Source: Anaspis maculata
Lineage: Eukaryota > Arthropoda > Insecta > Coleoptera > Scraptiidae
Direction: 5' to 3'
Length of the DNA: 64,000 bases
Assembly: GCA_949128115.1 (NCBI GenBank)
Contig: OX421967.1
Span: 25,622,635-25,686,634 of the forward strand
Part shown: piece after piece, positions 10,652 to 23,312 of the stretch
How the letters are laid out: each line of letters starts with the position of its first letter
Numbering within the stretch: position 1 is the stretch's first letter
Notes under the pieces: generated by a model
The model's input: only the letters and a program-made list of their open reading frames with translations
Told to the model about the DNA's origin: nothing
The model's database searches: none
Position numbers and translations under genes: made by a program

Positions 10652-12918
10652 CTTACCTTTTTTCCAAGTCCTGCTGTTATGATTTGCCTCGTAAATATGT
10701 TGAAAACTTTCACAAGTGAAAATGACGAAACAACCCAAAGCCGCTTTACTGCCTCGTTTATCTGTCAATAGCAAGATCCCCCCCAACACCGTCAGTTGTT
10801 GCGGCTGCTAACGGCGCTGTGATCTCAAATTGAAACGCCTACAGCAACCGAAGTAAAAAATGCTCTAAAAAGTTCACGAAATGGGTATAAATCAAGTGCT
10901 TCATGTATGTCGAAACTGACATCAATCTCGGGACACGGTCGGCTGGGGAGAGGAAGAAGATGAAAATGAGCTTCCATCAGCCGTGGCGTTTCAATGCCGG
11001 CGACAGCGTTTTTCTCACCTGCTCGAAAACGATAATAGAAACAAACACACAGACCTCGAAACGCCTTGGCGCACCGCACCGATGTCGTTTTGTTTCGCCG
11101 ACAAGTTGCCGACAACTTCAAGCCAACTGTATTTGTTACATACTAACTTCAACTTGACGACAAATAAATCACTTCCATTCTCCATTCCGAACAGCTCATG
11201 CAGAATTCCATATAAAAACGTTGTTGTCGACGTTAATGGAACTTTGTGCTACACGCCCCGCTTTGCGTTACGATATTCAAAATGAAATTTGGCTTCGCAT
11301 TCAATATGGTATTATCAAGCTCTGGGCTACACCGGTATTGGATGTAATATGAATTTGGCACATACAAACTGCCGACAAAATTGCACGGCTTTAGGGAGCA
11401 TTGCATCGCAGAATAACAAAACGGCAATCGTTTATGCGAAGACTCGAGGAGTTCAAAAGACCGAGCGATTGATTTTGGCATGCCACGCAAAGTAAAGTAA
11501 CAGAACGTTTATACTCAATTCCTTTTTTATTGAATCAATACCTCAGTGCTGATGATGGTTTACGTCATGTGCTTTAAATTTGGAGCACGCCGGCAGTCGT
11601 CTGAGCTCCTTATTAGTGGAAAACGGTAGACGACGACGGCAGCGGCATGGCAGAACAATCGCTTACAAAGGATAATATGTACACATCGTTTGAGAAAAGC
11701 AACTCTCAGGGGGTCTTTGATCGATACCACCGCGCCGCTCTCGATGCCGACTGCCAACATTTCAAGCACCCAACATAAGCAAAACATTTTCAAGAGCGTC
11801 GTTAGCATTTTCTCTGATTGGGCAGTAAAGGCGTCTATATGGCCGTCAAGAGAGGAGAAAACTGCTCCTCGCGGGAGCCGTCAAGTCGTCAACGTATACT
11901 ATATACGTCCCATCTCGGAGCATCAAGCGTAGAGTAAGAGTAAAGGCAAAGGCCCGAACTAAAAGCTCAACTCTCGAGGATGAGAAGGAGGATATGCTCG
12001 TGCTGGAGATAATCGTTATTTACGTCGCGTACTTTCGCCCGTTTCCTGCAGAAGTTATCGTCGACGGCATCGGAGCGATTAGAAACGAAGGATGCATCAT
12101 CACACCGTATCGGTATAATGACACCCGTGATGGTGCATACAAATTGGGCCGCGTTCTCGGTTTTATTTTCGGCTTCGGCATTTCCAAACGTTGCGGGAGC
12201 GTCTTCGAAAGCAAAAAATCGGATTCGACTAAAATACATTGTTGTTAACTTGTGATGAAGTCCGTCTGACCATATAGTCCACTACAGCATACCACAGTGA
12301 ACTCATGAGTCTCAGTACGGGAACATTGTTACGTCGTTTTCTGCTTCTGTCTGCTTTTTGATACTTTGACCGATTGGGCCAGTCCAATTCTGCCCCGCCG
12401 TTCTAGTTCCTAGCATTTGGGAGTTTCGTTACATTGCTGTGGCCGTCCTGGCAGAAGAATTTCGCGTGCTTTTCTCTAATTGGCTGTAGATAAATCTGGA
12501 CCGGCAGAAGTTGATAAAAGGAAGCGATGCAGGTATTCACCTTCTTTTCCGCTTCGAAATATGTACGAGCGCTGCTGTCAGTGTGGGTTTTGTGCGTCCA
12601 CGTTTGCCTGCCAAGTGGTTTTCGAATTTGTGTAGGTCGAAACCAAAAACCGAGTGTTTTTCAGACTCAATTTGGCAACGCTGGACGTTGTGTAGGGTAT
12701 TGAAAGCCCGAATTTGGCTTTGTTTGGCCAACTACAGAAGCACGACCACACCTGCCCCATCAAAAACGAAACCAACTGACACCTGAGGTTCACATCGGAT
12801 TCTTGAGGACTTTTAGTATGTTGAACTACATGCTCAACTGAGCTTATATACAAAAATCCGGCTAGTTTTCATTTTTGTTCGCTATTTGCGATATTAACAG
12901 CTAAAATTCCTGGACTAT

Positions 12919-13537
12919 TATTCAAACAAACTAACATCACATTTGTACGCTAGTCTTATGGTTTTGCCAAAGACATTCTTGGTACCTTCTTGCTGGCGAC
13001 TTTGTAAATAACGTAATTTTTATAGGACGAAAGGTCCCCTTTGACTTGGATAACTGTTTCAAGTTTGCGAACAGGAAAATCTCAAATTTGAATTCCTGTG
13101 TTTTATACCTAAAATTATTGTTACCGGTATAAAAAACCCGATAACGTTCTTTGTGGTGGTGGTTATCGCAGATGGCGAAGTAGATACCTATCGAGTCGCG
13201 TTAATATCAAATCGGTTGTTATCTGACTTTCTTATTCCGACAGTAGGTACCTGCCTCGTTCGAACCGATAACAATTAAATCAATTCCGGCTTGTGTTGAA
13301 CCCAAACCTCTCTTCCAGAACGTAATATTTCGCTCATTGTGATAATAAGAGCGACAGGCAATTTCGTATACTTCATTTTTGTGAAATTAGCCAACCGGCT
13401 CCTGTTTATTTTCTTTACCTTTTGTAAATAAAATTTGTATTCGTAATCCAAACTTTGCTGAATCTTCAGTATTGTATTAGTCATTGCTTGGTACTATAAT
13501 TATTTTTGGGAATTCGGCTCACAATACTGTGGCGCCC
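12919..13537 (+). repeat. LTR-like direct repeat, copy 1 (solo LTR candidate)
   Basis: This 619-bp sequence is about 85-90% like 18559..19179 by eye and in the same orientation. Both start around TTCAAA, hold GGTTTTGCCA, GACTTGGATAACT and GCTCATTG, and end at CACAATACTGTGGCGCCC or its equivalent. TGGCGCCC resembles the tRNA primer-binding site next to a 5' LTR, and similarity stops right there. No gag or pol frame is found on either side, so this is called a solo LTR candidate only. Confidence 0.5.
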
Positions 13538-16500
13538 ACAACAAATAGACAGAACTATCAATTCTGCCCATCGCAATAATTACTTCGTGGTGGATTGTTA
13601 GGGTTTAAGGTGACTCGGACACGATGGGTGCTGTTCTCAATGTGCTTCCCACGGGGAACATCAATAAATTCTTAGCACCGAATTTCTGCTTCATGTTTCC
13701 TTCCACCAGTCTCACAAAAACTCCTTGCTGTTGTCTGGTCAGGACTATTTGTTAAGACTCAGAGGCTATACTTTTTCAGCAAATCACGGGAGATGACAAT
13801 GACTAAATCTTTGTGACCAAGTAATTTGTTTCTGTCTAGGCTTCTGCATAATGACGGAAGCGTTATTATTACACCATCACCGAAAATGAATGTCTTGCAG
13901 TAATTTGTGCTGTGCTAACTAAACGTAAAGTTCCACTTTGTAATTGCAACTTGGAACTTGACAGCAAGTAATGACATATTATTGATACAGATGTGTTCTC
14001 TGTGGACAATTATTATGCTAATACACAAATTCACCACGACGATTGCCTAAATAAGAAACAAACAGCGTTTCGAAATTAAGCAAGCAATACACCCAAATAA
14101 AGGCTACCTATACCTATAACACTGCACCGTCGGTCCTGGTCTAACAGCAAGAGTAAACAGAGCTCCGTAAGTAAACATTCAAAGTGCCAAGACTCTCCTC
14201 GAGCGATCGCGGTGCCGAGCTGTTCTCTCTGTGTGTGATGCTCTATTTTCCACCAACCAGTAAATTAATGTTTCCTCAAACTGGTGCCGCTCCTTCTACC
14301 CTCTCTCCTCTCATTGTCGGAAGTTCCGCAGGATTTTCTAATTAGAATGCAATTTTTTGCCTGAGCGAAAAAACAGCTGGTCCGGGTCTGGGGTTTCGTC
14401 GTGTGAACTTGAAAGTCTTGAAACCCATCCAAAAGCAAAAGTGAATCATCGGTGTTGGTTACATGAAACGAGGTCGGCCGCTGGCAACTTATTGGTTGTA
14501 GAAGAGAATTGGAGAGACAAGAAACTAAGTATAAGAAACCGCAAAATGCTCGTTTTTCCCTTCTTTTAAGTAGAAAAGAACAATAATACAAGCGCGAGTC
14601 TCTGGTTACGTCTACCGGGCGTAAACCTCTCGCGCACTGGTGCAGGTATACAGGTATAGGGTTACTTGGAATAATTTGAAATGGAAGTACCGAGAAATGC
14701 AATGACGTCCGTCGACAACTTATAGACCAGGTACAGATTACGCAATGATTACGTGTGGAGTGTAACGAGATCTTTCGGAAATTGAACACTTGATTTTTTC
14801 TAGGTGCTGAATTTCTTAGGAATTCCGGTATGTTTCGCTACAAAAAACGACCTTTCACAACAAATTCGTTCCGATGAAAAAAAACCTAGTCAAGATTTTG
14901 TACGACCGAACTTTTGAAAACTTGCCAATGTCATTAGCTAATTACGTTCGTGAAATCAGGATAGAGGAACCATTATGTTGAGCGAAATCGATTGATTAAC
15001 GTTTATTCACTTTTTTAATAAACAAAACAAGCCCAAACATTACAAATTTGTATGATGGACAATGTGTCGCTTCATGATCTTTGTTGTCACATTTGAAATA
15101 CCAGACCAATATTGAAAGGAAGTGATACAAAGAATGAGTATTGCAATCGTGTCGTTTAAAACATTAAATTTACTATAAGAAGGACTACATAGTCAGAATT
15201 CTTTAAAATTCAAATAAGCTTGTACCAAGGCGGAATGAGAGAACTGACTGCATATTGTCAGTGTGCCTATTTTTTTTTGTACATTGTTATAATTGAAATG
15301 CTTTGAATAATAAAAAATTTACCAGTGTCAGACTTTTTCCATATAAAATAAATACGAAAACTTGATGATGAATGGATAAATTTCTGTGAATTCCACAGTT
15401 CCACCTTTTAAATTTTATTGTATTACAATGGAGTGTTATATTGAAAAAAATGTAGTGATTTTACTTGAGTATTCCAATTGTTTCTGATCTAATTACCCCT
15501 TTCATGTAATACGCACGTCAATTTCTCCTCTAATTTTGAAGAAAAAATATTTTTCTGGATACCCAAAATGCAAAAATATTTTTTTCAAATTTCAAAATTT
15601 CCGAAATTTTCTTGGATTTTGGAAATGCCAATGGGCTCAAACTGAAGTATATCCTTGTCCTTGTAGCTTTCGAAAGAGACCTAAAGGGTAGGATTCTCTG
15701 TAGGAATAAACCCACATCGATTGATTTCGCAACGCTTTATTTTACCAATTCAACTCCGTCCTTAACATCACTTCACTTTTTTCTCGGGATCAGCTGTTTG
15801 TCAGGTTGACAGGCTGACAAGCTGGGATGTTCGGAGTTCACCGCGTTCCCGAGTCCGTACGATGTCTAGCAACAAATTCTACCTTGTCACCTGGCGCCAT
15901 CTGTTACGCACTCTAGTTTGTCTAGTACCAGTACGCGTGACGTATTTTTTCAGGGCCAAAATGAACGCAAAAGATCAAACAAAAAAAAAGTGAGCTCTAC
16001 GAAGGCTCTAGTATGTATTTTAATTCATTTTTTCCCCAAATCCGTGAAACACCCCATTACTAAGTGAAAATCATCAGGACAATAAAATTCAAGAGAGCCT
16101 GGTGGAACTGAACTGACAGCTGTTAAAGTTTTTAAAAGCTATTAAACCTGCTGCTGAACCAAAGCACCACCAGGTTATTACTTCAGAGTTCAGAGCAAAC
16201 AATATTTCACAATATCACCAGCGTCACAATAAATACCTACCGATAAAAAAAAATGATTTATACTATTTGGATGTCAGTTCTTATCGAGTGAAGTTTGATT
16301 CATTATTACCTAATAATAGGAAAAAACCCAACTGCAAATGAATAGTCCGAAGGTTTTATAAAATAAAAAAGGTTTTTGAATCAGATATGGTTTGAATGCC
16401 ATCGCATTGTTATGATGGAAGAGCCAATCAATACCACAGATTCGAGGATGCTTTGCTTTGGTTTCAACTACGAGTATAATCAATGGATCTCTTTGTGTCT

Positions 16501-16865
16501 GTCAGGATTTGTGTGTTGCTTTGAGTCATCAGCTGCTGTGGTCGACACACGTTTATTGTTAACCTACTTCAATCGCTGGAAGTGCATTAAAGAACAGTTC
16601 TACAATAGCGGTAATGACCAGGATGCCAAGAAATATACCAAAATGAGGAGGAATTAAAGTATTCAAAGATCGATTTGAACGGATTAAACCCAGCTTAGCT
16701 TATATTAAGCTCTTAGATTATCCTGCTGTTGATGAAGTGCCCGTAGCAAAATTGCATGGAAAATCAATGGTTTCGTGAAACTAATCGACTTGTCTCTAGA
16801 AAATCAAACTATGACAAAACTCAGGCAATCATGTTAGTCAGTATTTCTCTATAAGAACGCTATAA

Positions 16866-17010
16866 GGCCGTATTCATAGTCAAGTCTTGTGACATTCTCA
16901 CAGTTCTCAAAGTACCTCCAATGCCGCCCTTGTAGTCAGAGACTGGTATTGGGCGTCCCCTGTAGTCAGAGCCTGGCATTTGGCGTCCCCTGTAGTTAGA
17001 AGCTCGTTAT
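16866..17010. repeat. MITE end fragment with short tandem repeats
   Basis: GGCCGTATTCATAGTC matches the end of the MITE at 3442..3674. About 60 bp later a 30-bp unit (GCGTCCCCTGTAGT, CAGAG, CTGG) repeats about two and a half times. No partner terminal repeat is found downstream. Confidence 0.4.
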
Positions 17011-18427
17011 ACTTAGAAGCGCTTGAAGAAAATCACTGGCCCAGCCTGAGATTCAAACTGCGAAGCCGGAGTCGAGCCCTCCGAGCTAGTACTTCTATGA
17101 GATGCAGTTTGTTTACAAGAAAACATACCTACGGCTCCCTAACGCTTTTCTTAACTATATTTATTCTGATGAAGTTCAGAAAATGCATCGAAAATTATGA
17201 ATTTAGAAAATTAAGCAACGAATTTATGCACGACAAGCAGATTGCTTGGCGAGTTGATGACATTTCCCAGCGTATACAGCCGCCGCGAGGTACCTACCAA
17301 ACCAATTTCCCGTTGTCGTTACGAAAGTTTACGGTCTTAATTTCGTCCTTTCCTGAGAGTTAATCTCGCCCTCTAGGCGATCATTTTTTGAATCATCCTC
17401 CTCCGTATAGTACTCGATGCAAAATCCTAAAGTGCACCGACCTAAGTGACTAGACTGAAACTCTGCATCATTAGCCTCATCCGATAGATACACCGATCAA
17501 TTCAAGCTCCAACCAAGCGAATGCCTCGCATCCATCGTATATTCTCATGGCAACGAATTACGTACTCGTACTCACACACCACTGACACCCCGAATAGACA
17601 TATAAAAGAACTGGTTCACGTCTCCTTCCTGGATTTTAATTAAATCCGGTCCGACTCCACGACTCCTCGAGTGGAGCCGGGGCTCTTTTACTCTCTCTCG
17701 CACTTCACATCCGCACAGGACGACTGTACACAACATCTCCAGGGCAGCAGTTGCCGCTGCTCTTCTCACTTCTCACAGTTTGTACTCTTGAGAACCGAGT
17801 CGACGATATACAAAAAGAAAAACGCGCGAGCAGCAAAAAGGAGAAAACTTTTCTCTTTTCGTTCCTGGCTTTGTCCCTTTCGACAAAGTGTGAAGGTAAA
17901 AGAGGTGAACAGTTGCGTGATGCCCGATAGAATAAATTTACCATGCCAATTTTGAGTATACGCGGTTAACGTAGAATTTGAATTTCGCTAATGGAGAGGT
18001 AGCTGTAATAGTCTGTGAAAAAATGCCTTTGGCTATATAGCTTAGCTCGAGTAAGTATATGCAATAAATCAAAATATATCTTTCAGTGTTGATTATATCT
18101 ATGTGTAGTGGAAATACTTTTGTCGTGCACAAAGTCGTTTGCAGTTGGCCATGGCGTTTGGCAATTCAAGCCGCAAGGTGCTTCCAAAAATGCCGAGAAG
18201 TGTAATGCTGGCTCCTCACTCCCCCTGGGGTATATTTGGAGAAAACAAAGGGCTCATTCTTCGACAGCTAAGCGCAACATAACCAGGATGGACCGATTTC
18301 ACATTCAAATGCGGCCAAGTCCCGTAACAAGTACGACCACGGTACTGTAACACGTCGAATTTTCTCGAAAAAGACCAACTCCTCGTTTTTTACGAATTAT
18401 GGAGGCGAATTATGAAGTGACGCGGAC

Positions 18428-18443
18428 GGGGGGGGGGGGGGGG
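18428..18443 (+). repeat. G16 homopolymer run
   Basis: Sixteen consecutive G follow CGCGGAC. Similar but shorter G runs occur at 24102..24114 (G13) and 36405..36417 (G13). Run length is unreliable in assemblies and no function is claimed. Confidence 0.9.
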
Positions 18444-18558
18444 TGTCCTTTCCAAATGCATAGCTCGTGAAATACGAACGATGTATTTAGAATTAGAATT
18501 CAGTGATTTCGCAAAAATCGTTGCGACTCCGGCCGTCCGCCAAAGAGTATATTCGCTT

Positions 18559-19179
18559 TATTCAAATTAACATAAAATTTGTACGCTAACCTTATGGTTT
18601 TGCCACTCGACATTCTTGTACTTTCTTGCTGACGACTTTGTAAAAACGTAATTTTTATAGGACGGAAGATCCCCACCATTTGACTTGGATAACTATGTAA
18701 TTTTGCGAACAGGAAAATCTCAAATTTGAATTCCTGGGTTTTGTACGTAAAATTATTGTTACTGGTATAAAAACCCGATAACGTTCTTTGTGGCGGCGGT
18801 TATCGCAGCTGGCGAAGTAGGTACCTATCGAGTCGCGTTCATATCAAATCAGTTTGGGTTTGTTAGGTCTTTTCTTATTCTTACAATAGGTACCAAGGTA
18901 CCAACCTTCGTTTGAACAGATAACGTTCAATTAATTTCGGCTTGGGTTGAACCAAGCCTCTTTTCAGAAAGTAGTGTATCGCTCATTGCGATAATAACAG
19001 CGACTGGCAACTTCGTATATTTCATGTTTGTAAGATTAGCCAACGGGCACCTGTTCATTTTTTTTTGCCTTTTGTAAATATAATTTGTATTCGTAATCCA
19101 AACTTTGCTTCATCTTCAGTATTGTATTAGTCATTGCTTGGTACCATTTGGGAATTCGGCCTACAATACTGGGGCGCCC
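18559..19179 (+). repeat. LTR-like direct repeat, copy 2
   Basis: This 621-bp partner of 12919..13537 has the same ends and internal order and lies 5.6 kb away. It ends ACAATACTGGGGCGCCC. Nearly equal lengths and a shared stop at the GGCGCCC box fit an LTR plus the start of a primer-binding site. The sequence between the copies lacks retroelement coding regions, so two separate insertions are more likely than one complete element. Confidence 0.5.
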
Positions 19180-19785
19180 TCGACCATCTTAAAAACCCCG
19201 GCCTTCTCCACTGATTACCTGGCGGGCCGTGTTCCTGAATAAGACGGACCGATAGGTAAGTCGCACCGAAAAGGCACGAGGCCTTTTTGGCATGCAACAA
19301 ACTTTCAAAAAAGTAATTGAGGCTTTGGCCTCAAAAACGTGCCGATCAAAGCCAAAATGTGACTGCATTCAGGCACTCAAGCACGGCTTAAAAGGAGCGC
19401 TGATAGAAGCAAACTCGGCAAATACACAAAATACGTTAATTTTGTTAAGGTAATGTCAGCGAAAAATTTGAGTCTTTCAGTTTGACCCCGCGGTAATGAC
19501 ATAACCTTATTTTTCAAAGAACGAATCAGGCGGTGAAGCGGTAGTTCACCATGTCAAAACTGAGAATTCGCCCAGCCAACTTGACGCACGACAAAAATAA
19601 TTCGTCTATACATAAATCTATACAAGAGCAGCTCCAGTATTATAAAAGAAATCCGTCTATCCCTATAATTTATCTAACCGGGTACAATAATAGCAGCAAT
19701 AATCTACGACACTTAATTGGATGGTTTAAATGGTTAACGAACCGAAATTGTTTTCAGTTTCGGACAACAAAAAATGCATTTTTAC

Positions 19786-20065
19786 CTGACGCTCTGCTTG
19801 CCGTTGCAGCCGACGGCGGCGATGTCGAACTTGTAGTTCCGCCTCTTTTCGCAGTTGAGCACCCGGCGGGCCCGCAGCTCGGCATAACCGCCTTCTCTGG
19901 AGACGATCTCGAAGGGAGCCTCGCCGTGGTGCTTGTTGACGATGCGAAAGCTGCACACCTGGGCGCCTACGGCCCGGATCGAAGGCGTCACTTCGACCAG
20001 TGTCTCGTTCTCCTTGACCAGGCCATGATAGCCGTTCTCCAGGCTATCGACGTCCAATCGAGGGG
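19786..20065 (-). CDS. Calsyntenin coding exon 2: first cadherin repeat
   Basis: This 280-bp exon runs from acceptor ttttcag/CCCCTC (20066/20065) to donor GTCAG/gtaaaa (19786/19785). It enters in phase 1 and leaves in phase 2. The translation has the calsyntenin hallmarks at the start of the mature ectodomain: PRLD, then NGYHGLVKENE (compare the family pattern YHGxVxEN), then QVCSFRIVN, then CEKRRNYKFDIAAVGCNGK ahead of the junction. The paired cysteines and the YxFDIxAxxCNGK stretch match the end of cadherin repeat 1. The glutamate in KENE sits where cadherins hold calcium. The exon is isolated between two very large introns, and antisense reading frames over it are shadows. Confidence 0.93.
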
Positions 20066-21556
20066 CTGAAAAGAGCAAAAAAAAAACAAGGAATCAGTAA
20101 AATTGATCTAAATCGAGCCGGCTGGCTGCTTGAAAACAAAATTCGAAACAACTAGTTAGCGGGCGCGGAGGTCTGGCGCGTCATCTGTCACCGTGACAGC
20201 TGGAGTGACAGTTGAAATGAGAAAATGGGAGAGACGCATCAATCGTATCTGATTTAGCGCATTTTTTACGGCTCGGAATCTGTTCGGTATGGAAATAGTT
20301 CGAAATTGAATAGTTATCATTCGACAGTAATAAGAGTAAAACAATCTAGAGGGACTAGGTCAAATTTCCATACAGGGTGTGTCAGAATTGAATTGAACGC
20401 GAGCGAAAGACAGAAGCATTTGCCTCTGCCGACAAAAAGCACCAACACAAGTTTACATTACTAGCCTTACAAGATACTTAAGGTGCGGTTTTCTGCATTT
20501 GATCGAAGAAAATTCAGCAAGTCCAACCACATGTTGAGAATTTTAATTTAAATCGATGATAAGGAAGTACAGCAAGTGTTGACAAGTTTGAAGCATTAGG
20601 CACCAATTGAGTTTCACTTGAGCTATCAAGAAAAGTCAAACACCGACACTGAAAATTAGCACTAGAAAGTACCGTAGTGTACCCAAAATTCCACAAATAA
20701 TTTGGTTGAATGTAAGATACAATTTTGGTATTCAAAGGAAATATTTTATTGGAATTAAGTACAATGATCATTTGTGGAAATACAGGAACAATGAAAATGG
20801 CAACAGCGCTCGAAATAACAAGAGATCGGCGCCAGCTGTCACTTGTGACAATTATGACACTTCTCGTTTTTACCTAACCTCTATTTCATTTGCTCATGTT
20901 TTGACGAAAGAACACAACTTGTTGGAAAAAAGCTACGAAAAGATGCGTTTACGGTGTGTGTATAAGTGACAGTCAGGAACCAGTAGCTGGTTAGGGGGCT
21001 AGACAGAGCAAGCAGCGTTGCCATTCAAACTGACAGGTGTACGAAAGATTTCAAAATTTGGCGCCTTTACGCATGCGCACCTGCCCAAACGAATTAGCCT
21101 ATTGAATATCACGTCTGTAGACCATATGTGGGGTAAACGGTGACGCGGGTTCCAGTGTCTCGCTGGCCCAATCCAATCAAAGCTCAATGTGAAACGTTGC
21201 AAGAACAGTAGGTTCTAAAAAAAACTTTGACTGTAGTTTTGGAGAAAAAAAAATTATCATGAAAAAGTCTGTGAAGAAATATTTTTATAATTCAAATCAT
21301 CAACAAGTTGAAAAAACTAAAATGGCTTCATCAAAAGCGCTTTTTATCGACCATTTTATAGACACAACTGATTTATTAATAGGTCATGAAAAGCTGCACG
21401 ATTATGAATCTCGTCGACTTATGAAAGCCAAATTGAGCCCTAATTTATAACGCTGGTCGCCGCCACACTGGCATTACCCGGTAATTCAGTTTTAATCGTC
21501 GATTTCGACACTCATTGCAAAACATGCTCTACTCGTTGTCCCGATTTAGGAAAATA

Positions 21557-22377
21557 CAGGGTGTTTCATAAGCAAACCGACAAACATAAATGGTAAACAG
21601 TCGGACATACAGAGTGATGGCGAAATAGCGCAAGTTGATGCAGGGGGTTGTAGAGCATGTCAAAACTAAGACGAAACTGTGAACTTAATTCTGATTAGAG
21701 CCTCCAACAGCCAGACACACGCTCTCTTTTTGAAAGTTAAATTGATGAATTCCTACAAATCATACCACACAGAAAGATTATTTTTTATATAATACTTGGG
21801 CTAGAAAGGATATTACCTGATAAAATTGTCACACAATAACTGACAGATTACAACATTTCCAGAAGAGTAAACAAGAAATTGAGGTAATCGAAAGAAATTT
21901 TAGGAAGCTCTACAACGTTGCAAATCAGGTATGTACATACATACCTAACTTGTAAGTATTTAACTATTTTTAGATTGATATGTTAATTTTTGTTGTTGTA
22001 GAAGTGCTTCTTGGCGACGTAAAATTCGACAAAAACTTAACACGAAGTTGGGGCTTTAAGGTTACCCGAAACGTCACCAACGACAGAACGTCAAAATGGT
22101 TATCTGCCCAATTATTTTGACATTTGAAAAACGCCATCTAGTGGCAATTTTTTCTCGAATTATTTGACGAACTGTAAACATCGCCAAAGGATGCCAATTC
22201 AAATCGCATTAATTTCTTTCTGAGCGGTGAATTTTACGTCGACACAGATGTCAAAAAGTGACAGTTCCTCCATTTGAGCTTTGAGCAGTTAATAAAAGGG
22301 GAACATACATGACAATTTCGTAGCGAAGGGTATACTTTCCCAGGGTAGGTAATCAAGATTAAAACCGAATCACCCTG
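21557..22377. mobile_element. Candidate TA-flanked element with CAGGGTG ends
   Basis: CAGGGTGTTTC at 21557 and the complement of CAGGGTGATTC ending at 22377 are both flanked by TA (21555..21556, 22378..22379). Apart from about 11 bp the two ends are not similar, so this is weaker than the foldback elements. It could be a deleted Tc1/mariner-like element or two unrelated ends. There is no coding frame. Confidence 0.45.
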
Positions 22378-23312
22378 TATAACCTGTGTAAGCTGACACA
22401 TTAAAACAATTTTGCCAGCGAATAAAATTCATCGTGAAATTCGCACAATCACCGACAATAAACCCGCTTTGAATACCTCATAAATGAGCCTCCCACTTTG
22501 AATACCCCATAAACGAAAAGTGACAGATATAATGACGAAAAACGAACCGCGTAATGATTTCCACACGAACCGTGAAGCTGTGGAATTTCATCAAAATAGT
22601 TTAATTGAATCCCAAAGAGGTTTAATTAAAGAGCTCGGTCGAAACTTAAATTGGCGCCAATATCGCGCGCCGCGGCTCGACAAATTGCACACGCTGCATC
22701 GAGTTTATGTACACTTCAAAGAGGTTATGTATAATGCAATGACCCACTGTAATCTAAGTTGCATCTACGCGGAATAACTGAATAAGAAAAACCCCTTTGC
22801 CCCTTTCTTGCCGCGAGCTTCTTGTAATGCAATGGAAACGAAGTGGAAGGAATACGGCATCACGTCAAGTGGGCGGAATTGCAAATGTCATTGTGACATA
22901 TTATTATGGGAATGAGAAATGTCACACGCTTTGAGTCGCGAATGAAGCGATTTTTGTTGCAGAAATCAAAGACATGTCTCAAAAATGACAGGGCGAGAGA
23001 GCAAAGTGTTCCGCTGAACTTCAGAATGGAACGTATAAATTTTTATACTTTCGCTCTCGTTCGGTTACGTCGCGGCATCATGAAAAATCGATATATTATT
23101 ACATGCGTATGAAAGCGAACAGTGATAATTTTATTGTCGGCGATAAAAGATGCATTAGCCGGAAAACTGGGGTTAATTATTCAATCAACACAGCCGAACG
23201 ATAAAGAGTCGTTAACATGAAAGTGTAAACGACAGATTATTTTTGAATAGTTTAATGAAAGAATAGAACAGATTTCACTCGCGCACAGTACACACTTTAC
23301 GCACAAATTATA

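Larger units (their letters stand above)
5604..19785 (-). other. Calsyntenin intron 2 (14.2 kb)
   Basis: This intron holds a dispersed repeat split by a foldback transposon (6511..9010), a palindrome-centred MITE (10501..10651), two LTR-like direct repeats (12919..13537, 18559..19179) and a G16 run. The stretches 5604..6510, 9011..10500, 10652..12918, 13538..16865 and 17011..18427 show no gene or repeat that I can support. Open frames there of up to 174 codons have no recognisable features and no plausible splice partners. Confidence 0.8.

Noticed and set aside
14265..14789. 174-codon minus-strand frame in intron 2
   Set aside because: No similarity, domain, membrane or repeat pattern that I can recognise; no plausible splice partners; length is possible by chance.
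16376..16657. 93-codon plus-strand frame in intron 2
   Set aside because: The peptide looks ordinary in composition but I recognise no family and see no splice sites that would join it to anything.
12919..19179. One complete LTR retrotransposon between the two LTR-like repeats
   Set aside because: No gag, protease, reverse transcriptase or integrase motif lies between them, and no polypurine tract precedes copy 2.
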